64,000 nucleotides of DNA from Clostridium sp. C2-6-12 (GCF_009928485.1 NZ_JAABNP010000001.1:288210-352209); one strand, 5' to 3'; shown: positions 27,881-36,194, counted from the stretch's first letter. Numbers and translations are program-made. The notes: a model not told the origin generated them from the sequence alone.

Positions 27881-27907
27881 GGGGACTGACCCTTGTATAA
27901 ATTTACC
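27881..27907 (+). repeat. REP-like element 3
   Basis: GGGGACTGACCCTTGTAT then AAATTTACC, 170 bases before the RAYT gene. With element 4 at the RAYT 3' end it brackets the transposase in direct orientation. Confidence 0.85.
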
Positions 27908-27923
27908 AAGTAAATAAGTAAAG

Positions 27924-27967
27924 CAGATAAGATGAATTGAAGAAATGAAATCTTATCTGTTTTTTTG
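27924..27967 (+). terminator. Rho-independent terminator
   Basis: CAGATAAGAT, 16-base loop, ATCTTATCTG, then seven T. Its right arm is the 26-base repeat seen at 21192 and 21241. Confidence 0.85.
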
Positions 27968-28077
27968 TTTTAAGGAGGGGAATGACTCATGGGTAATTGC
28001 GGAATTATATCTCGTTTGTTTTTTGTTTAAGATTTTAGAAAAAGGCAAATAATTAAAATAAAAATTTTAATTAAGGG

Positions 28078-28659
28078 ATGATAAAAATGCCAAGAAAAAA
28101 ACATCAATGGTATGAAGGAGCAAAAATACATGTTACTGCAAGAGGTAATCATCGGAATGCTATTTTTAGAGAAACTATAGATTATCAAGTATATTTAAAT
28201 TGCTTAAAAGAAGCTGTCGAACATTATGAAAATAAATACTATATAATTGCATATGTCTTGATGATTAATCATGTACATATCGTAGTAGGAACAACAGATA
28301 AGGATGTATCTGATTTAATAAAAAGAGCTCATAGCAGATATGCTTGTAATTTTAATAATAAATATAACTATGTAGGCCATCTATTTCAAGATAGATATAA
28401 AGGAAAATTAATTAGAGATGATTGGTATATGCTAGAGGTAAGCAGATATGTTCATTTAAATCCAGTAAAAGCAAAGTTAATAGAAAAGCCAGAAGACTAT
28501 AAATGGTCCAGTTATAATATGTTTATTGGAGAAAAAGAAGATAAATTTATAAATGCAGATATAGTTTTGGATTATTTCAAGGATGAAAATAAGTATAGGT
28601 TGTATAAAGAGTTTGTTGAGGGAGGGGTCAGACCCCTGGATGTATTTTCCAATATATAA
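28078..28659 (+). CDS. REP-associated tyrosine transposase (RAYT, Y1/IS200-like)
   Basis: 193 residues; the first codon is ATG 28078, and a second ATG at 28087 (MPRKKHQWY) is also possible; ribosome site AAGGGATG is weak. The fold and motifs are those of Y1 transposases: YHVTARGNHR-like start (IHVTARGNHRNAIF), HUH motif NHVHIVV near residue 66, YVGHLFQDRYKGKLI, and YVHLNPVKAKL with the nucleophilic Tyr region. Domesticated single-copy RAYTs move or maintain REP elements. The last 12 codons (GGVRPLDVFSNI) are encoded by REP element 4. Elements 3 and 4 lie on both sides. Confidence 0.92.
   Translation: MIKMPRKKHQWYEGAKIHVTARGNHRNAIFRETIDYQVYLNCLKEAVEHYENKYYIIAYVLMINHVHIVVGTTDKDVSDLIKRAHSRYACNFNNKYNYVGHLFQDRYKGKLIRDDWYMLEVSRYVHLNPVKAKLIEKPEDYKWSSYNMFIGEKEDKFINADIVLDYFKDENKYRLYKEFVEGGVRPLDVFSNI
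28624..28650 (+). repeat. REP-like element 4, in the 3' end of the RAYT gene
   Basis: GGGGTCAGACCCCTGGAT then GTATTTTCC. It encodes GVRPLDVFS of the transposase. Confidence 0.9.
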
Positions 28660-28822
28660 CTACTCTCCGAATTTTTACTTTCTACAAAAATAATGTAGCA
28701 TTTTGATGGAAGATATTTTTTCAAAAGATATGCAAACATTCATCAAAATACATATATCTTTTATGAAGTACATATATAAGACCTATTATATATAACAATT
28801 ATTGAAATGAGAGAAAGATACA

Positions 28823-28887
28823 CACCTATATAAAAAGCAGCTATGCTGCAATAGGAAACTTATCACCTATATAAAAAGCAGCTATGC
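28823..28887 (-). repeat. Two tandem copies of a dispersed repeat, period 41 bases
   Basis: CACCTATATAAAAAGCAGC then TATGC at 28823-28846 and exactly again at 28864-28887. Read on the minus strand they match the three diverged copies at 50606-50700 on the plus strand, including the linker TGATAAGT. Confidence 0.8.
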
Positions 28888-28983
28888 ATTTATAAAAAGA
28901 TTGAGTATGCCACAATTCGGAAATTTTCTGTAACTAAGAACTTATTTGTGGATTTATTTATTACTATATAAATATGAAGGGGT

Positions 28984-29886
28984 ATGATGAAAATGAGAGA
29001 AAGAAGATATGTAAAATTCAAATTAGATATATACGACGATACAAAAACTAAGATTATAGATCAAAGACCAGAAAGAGATTTTATTCATTACTTTTTTGCT
29101 AGAAGTATTATCTTAGCTGGAAAGGCTGACTGTGAAGGCAATTTGTATATGGCAAAAAATATTCCTTATACAATAGAAACTTTAGCAATAGAGTTTAATA
29201 GAGAAGTTACACTTATTAAACTGGCTTTAGATTTATTAATACAGTTAAAAATGATTGAAGTAATACAAGATAATATTTATAGAGTAAAGGGCTTTGTAAA
29301 GCATCAAAATATCAAGGTGAAAGAAAATGCTGAGATAAATGATAAAGAAAAGACAAACGCTCAGATTGAAAGTAATAAAGAAGTTGAGATAAATAAGGAT
29401 AAGCAATTAGAAGATAGCAGAAGAGAAAAGATACAAGAAGAGTTTGAGTATAAAAATAAGCAAATACAAGAAGAAAATAAAGAAATAACTAATGATAATG
29501 TAAGGAATACTGATGTTGTTAGTGCTAATATGGAGGATGTGAATATTAATAATAAACAGGCGGTAGACATTGATTTAATTAATATAACAGGTGAAGAAAA
29601 TATTTATGTGAATTCTGAATCAGATAATATTAGCAATTATCTAGGCAATAAAAATACTCAGGAAAATATCCAGTACAATTCTGAACAGGATAATCAGAAT
29701 AATTTAGTCGTTTTAGAAACAAAAGATAACCAGAAATCCAAGAAAAAGAGGAAAAGTGAAAGTAAATTGGTTACCGAAATTGCTGCAGATGAAATAGAAG
29801 ATAAACCTATATTAGTGTTTTTGGATGGAGATATGCCACCATTAGAAGAGGGCGAGCGACTTGTATGGGGTCAGACCCTTGGGTGA
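28984..29886 (+). CDS. Phage replisome-organiser-like protein; 3' end made by a REP element
   Basis: 300 residues. Three in-frame ATG codons (28984, 28987, 28993) follow AAGGGG at 28977-28982; the second or third has better spacing. Residues 5-110 (RRYVKFKLDIYDDTKTKII, LAGKADCEGNLYM, IETLAIEFNREVTLIKLAL, then KMIEV) match the N-terminal winged-helix domain of phage replisome organisers. Residues 115-250 are a long, low-complexity Asn/Glu/Lys-rich linker. The end (LVWGQTLG) is encoded by REP element 5, which gives the stop. A C-terminal DnaD-like domain seen in full-length relatives is absent, so it is probably a truncated prophage gene. Confidence 0.75.
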   Translation: MMKMRERRYVKFKLDIYDDTKTKIIDQRPERDFIHYFFARSIILAGKADCEGNLYMAKNIPYTIETLAIEFNREVTLIKLALDLLIQLKMIEVIQDNIYRVKGFVKHQNIKVKENAEINDKEKTNAQIESNKEVEINKDKQLEDSRREKIQEEFEYKNKQIQEENKEITNDNVRNTDVVSANMEDVNINNKQAVDIDLINITGEENIYVNSESDNISNYLGNKNTQENIQYNSEQDNQNNLVVLETKDNQKSKKKRKSESKLVTEIAADEIEDKPILVFLDGDMPPLEEGERLVWGQTLG

Positions 29887-29894
29887 ATTTACCA
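29867..29894 (+). repeat. REP-like element 5, across the stop of the replisome-organiser-like gene
   Basis: GGGGTCAGACCCTTGGGT then GAATTTACCA; supplies WGQTLG and the TGA. Confidence 0.88.
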
Positions 29895-30003
29895 GGTTAT
29901 AAATCTCTTGCTTTCTCCAAGTTGAATTAACTTAAATATTAAAATATAATTATAATAAGAATTAAATATATTTATTGATATAAAATTGATTGGAGTGATT
30001 TTA

Positions 30004-30570
30004 GTGGAACCAGTGATAAAGAATACCAAATTATCATATGAGGCTTACCTAGAGCTTAGGGAAAAAAGTGATAATATATTAGAGTATATAGACGGTATTG
30101 TATATATGTCTCCATCACCATCTACTAAGCATCAAAGAATATCAAGTAAACTACATGCAAAGTTATATAATATATTAGAAGGAAAGAGCTGTGAGGTATT
30201 TCATGCACCTTTCGATATATTATTAAAGAATGATGAGACTGAAGGAGAAAAGTTAGTAATTCCAGATTTATCAGTAATATGTGATAAAAGCGGTTTTACA
30301 GATAATAAGTATATAGGAGTGCCAAGCCTAATAATAGAAATATTAAGTCCATCAAATCAATCTCACGATTTAGTTACAAAATTAAATATATATATGAACT
30401 ATGGGGTAAAAGAATATTGGATAGTTAATCCTATATTAAATACTGTTATGTTATATACGCTAAACCAAGATAAAATGTATGAACAAAGTATAGTTAAAAC
30501 TGAAACTGGAATTGTTAAATCAAAACTTTTTGAAGAATTTGAAGTGGATATAGAAGAGTTGTTTTATTAG
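30004..30570 (+). CDS. Uma2/DUF820-family PD-(D/E)XK-like endonuclease domain protein
   Basis: 188 residues from GTG 30004, seven bases after TGGAGTG; TTG 29986 lacks a site. It reads LSYEAYLELREKSD, LEYIDGIVYMSPSPSTKHQRIS, then LVIPDLSVICD (Asp), PSLIIEILSPSNQSHDLVTKLNIYMNYGVKEYWIVNP (Glu-x-Leu, Lys; quoted only for the catalytic pattern). This is the full single-domain Uma2 family layout, common in cyanobacteria and some clostridia; a restriction-like fold with unknown function. It stands alone between phage-like genes and the second lipoprotein cassette. Confidence 0.88.
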   Translation: MEPVIKNTKLSYEAYLELREKSDNILEYIDGIVYMSPSPSTKHQRISSKLHAKLYNILEGKSCEVFHAPFDILLKNDETEGEKLVIPDLSVICDKSGFTDNKYIGVPSLIIEILSPSNQSHDLVTKLNIYMNYGVKEYWIVNPILNTVMLYTLNQDKMYEQSIVKTETGIVKSKLFEEFEVDIEELFY

Positions 30571-30668
30571 AATCAACTATTTTAACTCATTAATGCAGAA
30601 AGGGGAAAGATTTTAAACCACTCAATCTATTATGAGTAAGCAAGATTATAATTTGCATAAGAACAAGT

Positions 30669-30698
30669 TTGGTCATTGAAAGCAATTTGTACTATAAT
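30669..30698 (+). promoter_or_regulatory. Promoter of lipoprotein cassette 2
   Basis: TTGGTC (30669-30674), 18-base spacer, TATAAT (30693-30698). One base longer than in copy 1, and the dyad over the -35 is broken, so regulation may differ. Confidence 0.7.
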
Positions 30699-30719
30699 GG
30701 TTCATGAGGTGATTGAACA

Positions 30720-31166
30720 ATGAAAAAAATACTTATACCAATTTTTGTAGTAATAATGATGTTTTCTATGATAGGCTGCGAAAAGAAGGTTAAAACAATG
30801 GATGAAAAATATGCAAATGCAGAGGGAATTGTAGAGGAACCGCCAATTCATGTTGAAGATGTTCCTGTAACGTTTATAGATGAAAATAATACTGTAAAGG
30901 CTACCTTTACTAATAATACAGATAAGGATATAACATCCTATAAAGTTACAGCCACAGTAAAAAGCACTGGCAAAAAAGTATATTTTGATTCTGACAAAAA
31001 GGTTAAGGCTAAAAAAACATCAGATAAAATAGAACCTAGAGATTCAATAGAAACAAATAAAGACGATATTGAAATTCTTAGATATGAATTTGGTTTTACT
31101 GATGAAAAAGGATTAGATAGGACTGTACAATATAGCTGTTCAACAAAAAAATACATTTTAATATAA
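30720..31166 (+). CDS. Small lipoprotein, cassette copy 2
   Basis: 148 residues; ATG 30720 with GAGGTG. Lipobox MIGC at Cys 20 and the same beta domain as the gene at 13635; three residues (VKT region after KKV) are missing and a few are changed (EEVPVTF to EDVPVTF). The flanking promoter, hairpin and downstream VanZ-like gene are duplicated with it. Function unknown; exported and lipid-anchored. Confidence 0.85.
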   Translation: MKKILIPIFVVIMMFSMIGCEKKVKTMDEKYANAEGIVEEPPIHVEDVPVTFIDENNTVKATFTNNTDKDITSYKVTATVKSTGKKVYFDSDKKVKAKKTSDKIEPRDSIETNKDDIEILRYEFGFTDEKGLDRTVQYSCSTKKYILI

Positions 31167-31203
31167 AAGGAATTATATTTAATTATAGAATATTTTTTAT
31201 TTA

Positions 31204-31247
31204 AGAAAGTGACTTGGTCTGAGATGGAAGACTAGTTGCTTTCTTTC
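31204..31247 (+). terminator. Conserved hairpin between lipoprotein and VanZ-like gene, copy 2
   Basis: Same sequence as at 14127-14169 with small loop changes. Confidence 0.5.
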
Positions 31248-31453
31248 AGTATTATTTAATAAATTATGATTAATTTGCTGTATTAAGATTATGGGGGAGA
31301 ATAGTTTTGTGCAGTCTATTTATCTGAGTATATATTCAGATTTGAAGGATATAATTTTATTAACTGTATTTTTCTGATATTGCAAATCAATTAAGGGTAA
31401 ATTTAATAAAAGCAGTATAACATTATCAATATAGAAGGAGATGCGTAAGTTAA

Positions 31454-31954
31454 GTGAAAAGAGTAGTATTAGTAGTAATATGTTGTTTTTGTATAGCATT
31501 TATATTTTTTAATTCAAGCAAAACAGGAACTGCATCAAATAATATAAGTCAAAATATAGTAAATCGTGTTGTAACTATGCTTAAAGAAAGTGATTATTTA
31601 GATTCTGATATCATAGATAAAATAAAAGAAAAAGGAATAGACAAATCTGATCTAAATGTATTAGTTAGAAAAAGTGCTCATGCTTTTGAATTCTTTCTTT
31701 TAGCTGTAGTAGTTTTTATAACAATTAGTTTTGCAAAAATAAATAAAGTAGAATCTTTTATTTATCCATTATTTGTGGTTCTGTTATTTGCAGTATTTGA
31801 TGAACTTTTTCAAAAATATGTTCAAGGAAGAACCTCCAGTTTAATTGATGTATTAATAGATTTTAGTGGAGGTATAATTGGAACTATATTAAGTAATATG
31901 TTTTTTGCATTGGGAACTAAATTAAAAAATAAAGCTAGAAAAGGCAAGGTTTAA
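31454..31954 (+). CDS. VanZ-like membrane protein, copy 2
   Basis: 166 residues; GTG 31454. Over 90 percent of residues appear the same as the copy at 14327 by eye, including VRKSAHAFEFF and DELFQKYVQGRTSS; the C-terminal basic tail is seven residues shorter. The 60 bases around the ribosome site are also the same. The next gene, in the same direction, encodes a cell-wall-binding protein. Confidence 0.85.
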   Translation: MKRVVLVVICCFCIAFIFFNSSKTGTASNNISQNIVNRVVTMLKESDYLDSDIIDKIKEKGIDKSDLNVLVRKSAHAFEFFLLAVVVFITISFAKINKVESFIYPLFVVLLFAVFDELFQKYVQGRTSSLIDVLIDFSGGIIGTILSNMFFALGTKLKNKARKGKV

Positions 31955-32059
31955 ATAGTATATAAAAATAATAATTAAATTGTAAAGTTGTGGTATAATG
32001 TATAGATAATCGACGAATTTCATATTAAATGAAATATAGGGGAACTTAGGAGGGAAAAT

Positions 32060-33796
32060 ATGTTTAAAAGAGCAAATAAAATAACAGCTTTATTAGTTGC
32101 AGCAGCAGCCATAGCTTCAGTAGTGCCTACAGAAGTATTGGCAGCAGATCAATTGAAATCAGAAAAGGGAGAAATTTATACTGCAATAGCTTATAAAGAT
32201 GGTAAGTTTTACATAGGAGGAAAACCTTCTAGTAAAGATAGTGCAGCTTACTACTTATCTGATGGAAGTTATAATAAATTAAAGGACATTGATTCAGAAG
32301 ATAAAGCAGAGGCTTATGGAAGTAAATATGCAGAAATTAAAGATGGAGATTATTATGTAGACTTATCAACAGGTAAGGTTACAGAAGATAAGGTTAAGGA
32401 AAAAGAATTAGACGACGCTTCAGTTAGTTTAAGAAATAAAATAAAATCTGACAATGATGGAAGATATGATGCTGATGATGCGAAGGCTCTTAAGGAAGTA
32501 ACTAAAATTCCAAACAGTAAATTTTCAGAAGATTGGTATGAAGCTACATATAAAGCTAAGAAGACTGATGATTCTATAAATGGTGGCGCAGATAAATTTA
32601 ATGTTTATACTAATAAAGATGGTAAGTATATTGATGCTGATTATAATTTAGGTAAAATAAGAGTTAAATTAAGTAATGATAAGATTGCTACTATTGAAAA
32701 TACAAGTGATGGAGACAAGGATGTAAGGGCAAGCGTTTCAGATGCTAAAGTTATAGGTCAAGATTCTAATAACATTTATAGATTGGCTAAGATTACTGTT
32801 AAATCTACAGTAACCGCAAATACTATAACTGAAATTAATAATATAAAGGTGGATTCAAGTGCTACAAGCTTAGTGCCATCAGCAGATAAAACAAGCGTAA
32901 GTTTTGATGTTATTCAATCTATATCAAAATCTCAAGCATCTAAAGAAGTTAATGGAATAAAGTGTGCTAAGAGTACATCTACTTATGTTCTTTCAGATAA
33001 AGATGGTAAAAAGGTAGATTTATTGAATGCTTCTCAAACAGGTTTTACAGTAGCTGGAGGAAAGCTTATTAATTATGAAATCAGCGGAAATAAGCTTGAA
33101 GCTGTATCAATAAATTTAAAATCTAAAAGTTCAACTTATTATGTGGAAAAAAGTAACGATGATCATGTAACTCTACGAGATGGAGAAAATTCAGTTGATA
33201 CGGATGTAGACGGTAACTTGTGGGCATTATCAGATAGCAATATTTATAAATTTGATAATAATGAAGATTTTGAAAAAATATACTCAGTAGATAAGGAATA
33301 TGATAATTTATCTGTTTATGATAAAGGTGATTTAGTTATTTGGGATTCAGGTGATGAAATATATTCAATAGTTGGCAAGAAAGAAGCGACTACTGATAAT
33401 ACTACTAACACTAATACCAATACAAACACAAATACTAATACTAATACTAATACTAATACTAATACTAATACAAATGCAGGAACTCCAGCAACTACATCAT
33501 CATGGGTAAAAGATTCAAATGGTAAATGGACTTACAACAATGCAGATGGAACAAAATTTACAGGCTGGCTACCTTATGGTGGAAGTTGGTATTATTTAGA
33601 TACTGATGGAACAATGGTTGTTGGTTGGAAGAAGGTTAATAATAATTGGTATTATTTTAATGGCAGTGGTTCTATGATGACTGGCTGGATACAAGATGGA
33701 CAAACTTGGTACTATTGCAACGAGTTAGGAATAATGCTTTCAAACACAAATATTGGAGGCTATAGACTAGGGCCAAGTGGTGCATGGGTTAAGTAA
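32060..33796 (+). CDS. Secreted cell-wall-binding repeat protein with Thr-Asn linker
   Basis: 578 residues; ATG 32060 after AGGAGG. Signal peptide (MFKRANKITALLVAAAAIAS, cleavage near VLA-A at 29) nearly the same as that of the 15071-17797 protein. Residues 30-450 are the paralogous body (DYYVDLSTGKVTED, DVDGNLWALSDSNIYKF). Residues about 450-475 are a (Thr-Asn) repeat encoded by AAT-ACT units. Four choline-binding-type repeats follow (GWLPYGGSWYYLDTDGTM to GYRLGPSGAWVK). It belongs to a three-member family in this window. Confidence 0.9.
   Translation: MFKRANKITALLVAAAAIASVVPTEVLAADQLKSEKGEIYTAIAYKDGKFYIGGKPSSKDSAAYYLSDGSYNKLKDIDSEDKAEAYGSKYAEIKDGDYYVDLSTGKVTEDKVKEKELDDASVSLRNKIKSDNDGRYDADDAKALKEVTKIPNSKFSEDWYEATYKAKKTDDSINGGADKFNVYTNKDGKYIDADYNLGKIRVKLSNDKIATIENTSDGDKDVRASVSDAKVIGQDSNNIYRLAKITVKSTVTANTITEINNIKVDSSATSLVPSADKTSVSFDVIQSISKSQASKEVNGIKCAKSTSTYVLSDKDGKKVDLLNASQTGFTVAGGKLINYEISGNKLEAVSINLKSKSSTYYVEKSNDDHVTLRDGENSVDTDVDGNLWALSDSNIYKFDNNEDFEKIYSVDKEYDNLSVYDKGDLVIWDSGDEIYSIVGKKEATTDNTTNTNTNTNTNTNTNTNTNTNTNTNAGTPATTSSWVKDSNGKWTYNNADGTKFTGWLPYGGSWYYLDTDGTMVVGWKKVNNNWYYFNGSGSMMTGWIQDGQTWYYCNELGIMLSNTNIGGYRLGPSGAWVK
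33400..33474 (+). repeat. AATACT hexanucleotide microsatellite coding Thr-Asn
   Basis: About twelve AAT-ACM units, the central seven or so identical. Each six-base step keeps the frame, so slippage would change linker length only. Confidence 0.85.
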
Positions 33797-33810
33797 GAAT
33801 ATAAATTAAG

Positions 33811-33862
33811 AAAAAGCAAAGGTTATGCAATTATTAAAATGAGAGCATAACCTTTGCTTTTG
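33811..33862 (+). terminator. Rho-independent terminator
   Basis: AGCAAAGGTTATGC and GCATAACCTTTGCT pair exactly, followed by TTTTG. Confidence 0.9.
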
Positions 33863-34075
33863 TCTATAAATATATATATTTATATGCATATTTGCAATGA
33901 TTTTAAGCTGATTAAAAAAGTACAGACATTGTGTAACTGCTTTTTTATTAGAGAAAAATACGACATAGTTTCATGTAAATGGTAATATAAGAATAAGTTT
34001 CACGTAATAACAGTATTTTTATTAAATAAAATTAATAAAAAACTACAATAAAATACAAATTTTGAATAAAGAGTG

Positions 34076-34104
34076 TAGACAATGTCGAACTGAATTGGTA
34101 TAAT
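34076..34104 (+). promoter_or_regulatory. Promoter of the third cell-wall-binding gene
   Basis: TAGACA (34076-34081), 17 bases, TATAAT (34099-34104); start codon 75 bases further on. Confidence 0.7.
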
Positions 34105-34178
34105 AATTCTTGTAAGAGAAAACAAAAACACTTATAGAAGAAAAACACAAAAGATAAAACTTTAGGAGGAATATACAA

Positions 34179-35864
34179 ATGATAAAAAGAGTAAGTAAAG
34201 CTACATCGTTATTATTAGCAGCAGCAGCAGTTATGTCATTAGTGCCTGCAGCAAGTGTTAGTGCAGCTGAAAGATTAGAAACTAAAGAAGGAACTATTGA
34301 ACAAGCAATAGCTTTCGATGGTGGATATATATTTAATGGATATAAAGCTGACACTGATGAAACTGGTGTTTATTATAATAAAGGTGATAAAGACAAGCTA
34401 ATTGAAGATTTAAGTTCATCAGATATGGCTGAATATGGCAGCAAGTATGCTAAAGTTTCAGATATGTCAGAAGATTATTTAGTTGATTTAACAACTGGAA
34501 AAGTTGTTGATGAAACTATAGAAGACATAAAAGATTCTGTAGCAACTAAATTAAAATCAACTTTAAGCAAGACAGATAGATATGGAAAAATCACTACTGC
34601 TAACATTGGAGAATTAAAAGAAGTAGTATCAGGACAATTTGCTGATAACTGGTTCTCATATGAAGTAACTACAAGTGGTGGAGCAACTTTACATGGTTAT
34701 GTAAATGAAGCAGGAAAGTATGTAGATACAGATGTTACAGCAAACATGTATGTATATAATGGAACTAAAATGGTTAAAATTGAGAATTTTGGTAAAACTG
34801 ACAAAGACAATAACTTAACAGTAAACTTAGTTGGTACTAAAACAATTGCTCAAGATAAAGATTATATATACAGATTAGCAGACGTAAATGTTGTAAGTGC
34901 AACTACTACTGCACAAGCAACTTATGTTCAAAAGATTTCTAAAGCTCAAGGTGTAGATGAAGATGGAGCATATCTTCCAAATGTTGTAGCTTCATATGAA
35001 ATAACATCTAACTTTGATTCAGGAAGTGCAGATGATGCAAAGAGTGCATTTGATGCTTATAAAACTGCTAATTATTCAGGAGTTGATTTCAGAGTAATAA
35101 ATGGAGTTGTTTATGCAACTAAAACTGCTGGAAAGAAAGTTACAGTAACTACTTTTAAATTAAAGAAGGACAAGGTTGCAGTAGATAATACAACAGCTAA
35201 ATTAGATGCTTATTTAGTAGAACAAGATGTAGATAAAGATCAAGATATAATGGGTGAAAAAGCTGTATCAATTGATGTTAATGGAAACACTTGGGTATTA
35301 AATAAAGGTGATATCTTAAAATTTGATGGATCAGAATTTAAGACTGTTTACAATGTTGATAGAGCTATGGATACTTTAGAAGTATACAATGAAAAAAGTT
35401 TACTTGCTTGGGAAGACGGCGAAAATGTTTATGCAGCAGTAAATGACAAAGACGTTTTAGGAGAAGTTGGTAACGGAGGAAATACACAAACTCCAGTTCA
35501 AAATAAAGGATGGGTTAAAGCAGCAGAAGGTTGGACATTCTACAATAATGATGGAAGCCAAGTAAAAGGACAATGGGTTCAAGATGGCGGAGTTTGGTAC
35601 ATGATCAAAGCTAATGGAATCATGGCTACTGGATGGTACAATGACAATGGTACTTGGTACTACTTAGCAGGATCAGGAGCAATGAAAACTGGTTGGATAA
35701 ATGACAACGGAACTTGGTACTACTTAGCAGGATCAGGAGCAATGAAAACTGGTTGGATAAATGACAACGGAACTTGGTACTACTTAGCAGGATCAGGAGC
35801 AATGCTTGCTAACACAGTTGTTGATGGATACAAATTAGGTGCATCAGGAGCTTGGGTAAAATAG
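34179..35864 (+). CDS. Secreted cell-wall-binding repeat protein
   Basis: 561 residues; ATG 34179 after AGGAGGA. Signal peptide with an AAAAVMSLVPAASVSA core, cleavage near residue 29. The body aligns with the minus-strand protein on both sides of its inserted domain (EDYLVDLTTGKVVDE, VQKISKAQGVDEDGAYLP, SIDVNGNTWVLNKGDILKF). C-terminal repeats (about 445-561) include three copies of NDNGTWYYLAGSGAM that are almost identical in DNA. Codon use is strongly biased to AAC/TAC, suggesting high expression. REP element 6 starts two bases after the stop. Confidence 0.92.
   Translation: MIKRVSKATSLLLAAAAVMSLVPAASVSAAERLETKEGTIEQAIAFDGGYIFNGYKADTDETGVYYNKGDKDKLIEDLSSSDMAEYGSKYAKVSDMSEDYLVDLTTGKVVDETIEDIKDSVATKLKSTLSKTDRYGKITTANIGELKEVVSGQFADNWFSYEVTTSGGATLHGYVNEAGKYVDTDVTANMYVYNGTKMVKIENFGKTDKDNNLTVNLVGTKTIAQDKDYIYRLADVNVVSATTTAQATYVQKISKAQGVDEDGAYLPNVVASYEITSNFDSGSADDAKSAFDAYKTANYSGVDFRVINGVVYATKTAGKKVTVTTFKLKKDKVAVDNTTAKLDAYLVEQDVDKDQDIMGEKAVSIDVNGNTWVLNKGDILKFDGSEFKTVYNVDRAMDTLEVYNEKSLLAWEDGENVYAAVNDKDVLGEVGNGGNTQTPVQNKGWVKAAEGWTFYNNDGSQVKGQWVQDGGVWYMIKANGIMATGWYNDNGTWYYLAGSGAMKTGWINDNGTWYYLAGSGAMKTGWINDNGTWYYLAGSGAMLANTVVDGYKLGASGAWVK
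35641..35804 (+). repeat. 60-base perfect tandem repeat in the cell-wall-binding gene
   Basis: Units begin at 35641, 35701 and 35761. The second and third are identical over their shared length; the first differs at two bases. Each codes one 20-residue repeat. Confidence 0.95.
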
Positions 35865-35866
35865 AC

Positions 35867-35895
35867 GGGGACTGACCCCAGGGGAAATTTACCAA
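35867..35895 (+). repeat. REP-like element 6
   Basis: GGGGACTGACCCCAGGGG then AAATTTACCAA, beginning two bases past the stop of the preceding gene. It lies well outside the RAYT neighbourhood (7 kb away). Confidence 0.9.
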
Positions 35896-36026
35896 TTTCC
35901 CTAATTACCCCTACAAAAACAAAAGATAAAGGCTTTTCTTTTTAACATTTAATTTAGATGTTTAAGAGAAAAGGAGAGAAGTAAATATTAAGGGTTGAAT
36001 ATTTCTTAAGTCCTAAAATAAAATTC

Positions 36027-36076
36027 AAAAAGATGAGGCAAAATAATTTGTTTATTTTGTCTCATCTTTTTCTATT
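36027..36076. terminator. Bidirectional terminator
   Basis: AAAAAGATGAGGCAAAATAA pairs with its complement at 36052-36071, flanked by A and T runs; serves the convergent genes ending at 35864 and 36195. Confidence 0.88.
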
Positions 36077-36194
36077 TTTTACGAAATTTAATTAAGTCAA
36101 ATCTGAATATAACTTTTGAAAGCAGCAGAAACACATGGTTTGCAAAGCAGATTTTTTATGCATTTTATATCTTGAATTTCATCTTTAATTTATA

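Larger units (their letters stand above)
27372..28077. other. 706-base stretch before the RAYT gene
   Basis: It holds REP element 3 and a terminator. At 27532-27657 a short open tail (VRLVASENKEFTIAEQ, KKQTPGAKKC) with more even base use than its surroundings could be the 3' scrap of a lost gene; it has no ribosome site and is not recognised. Confidence 0.4.

Noticed and set aside
28823..28887. Two 24-base direct repeats with a 17-base gap as a CRISPR array
   Set aside because: Only two copies, gap too short for a spacer, the linker itself is conserved in the 50.6-kb copies, and no cas genes are near.
14327..31954. VanZ-like genes as glycopeptide resistance determinants
   Set aside because: No vanA/vanH/vanX/vanR partners; the VanZ fold is common in susceptible bacteria.
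33400..33474. Microsatellite as a CRISPR or assembly artefact
   Set aside because: It is in frame in a well-formed gene and encodes a plausible Thr-Asn linker.
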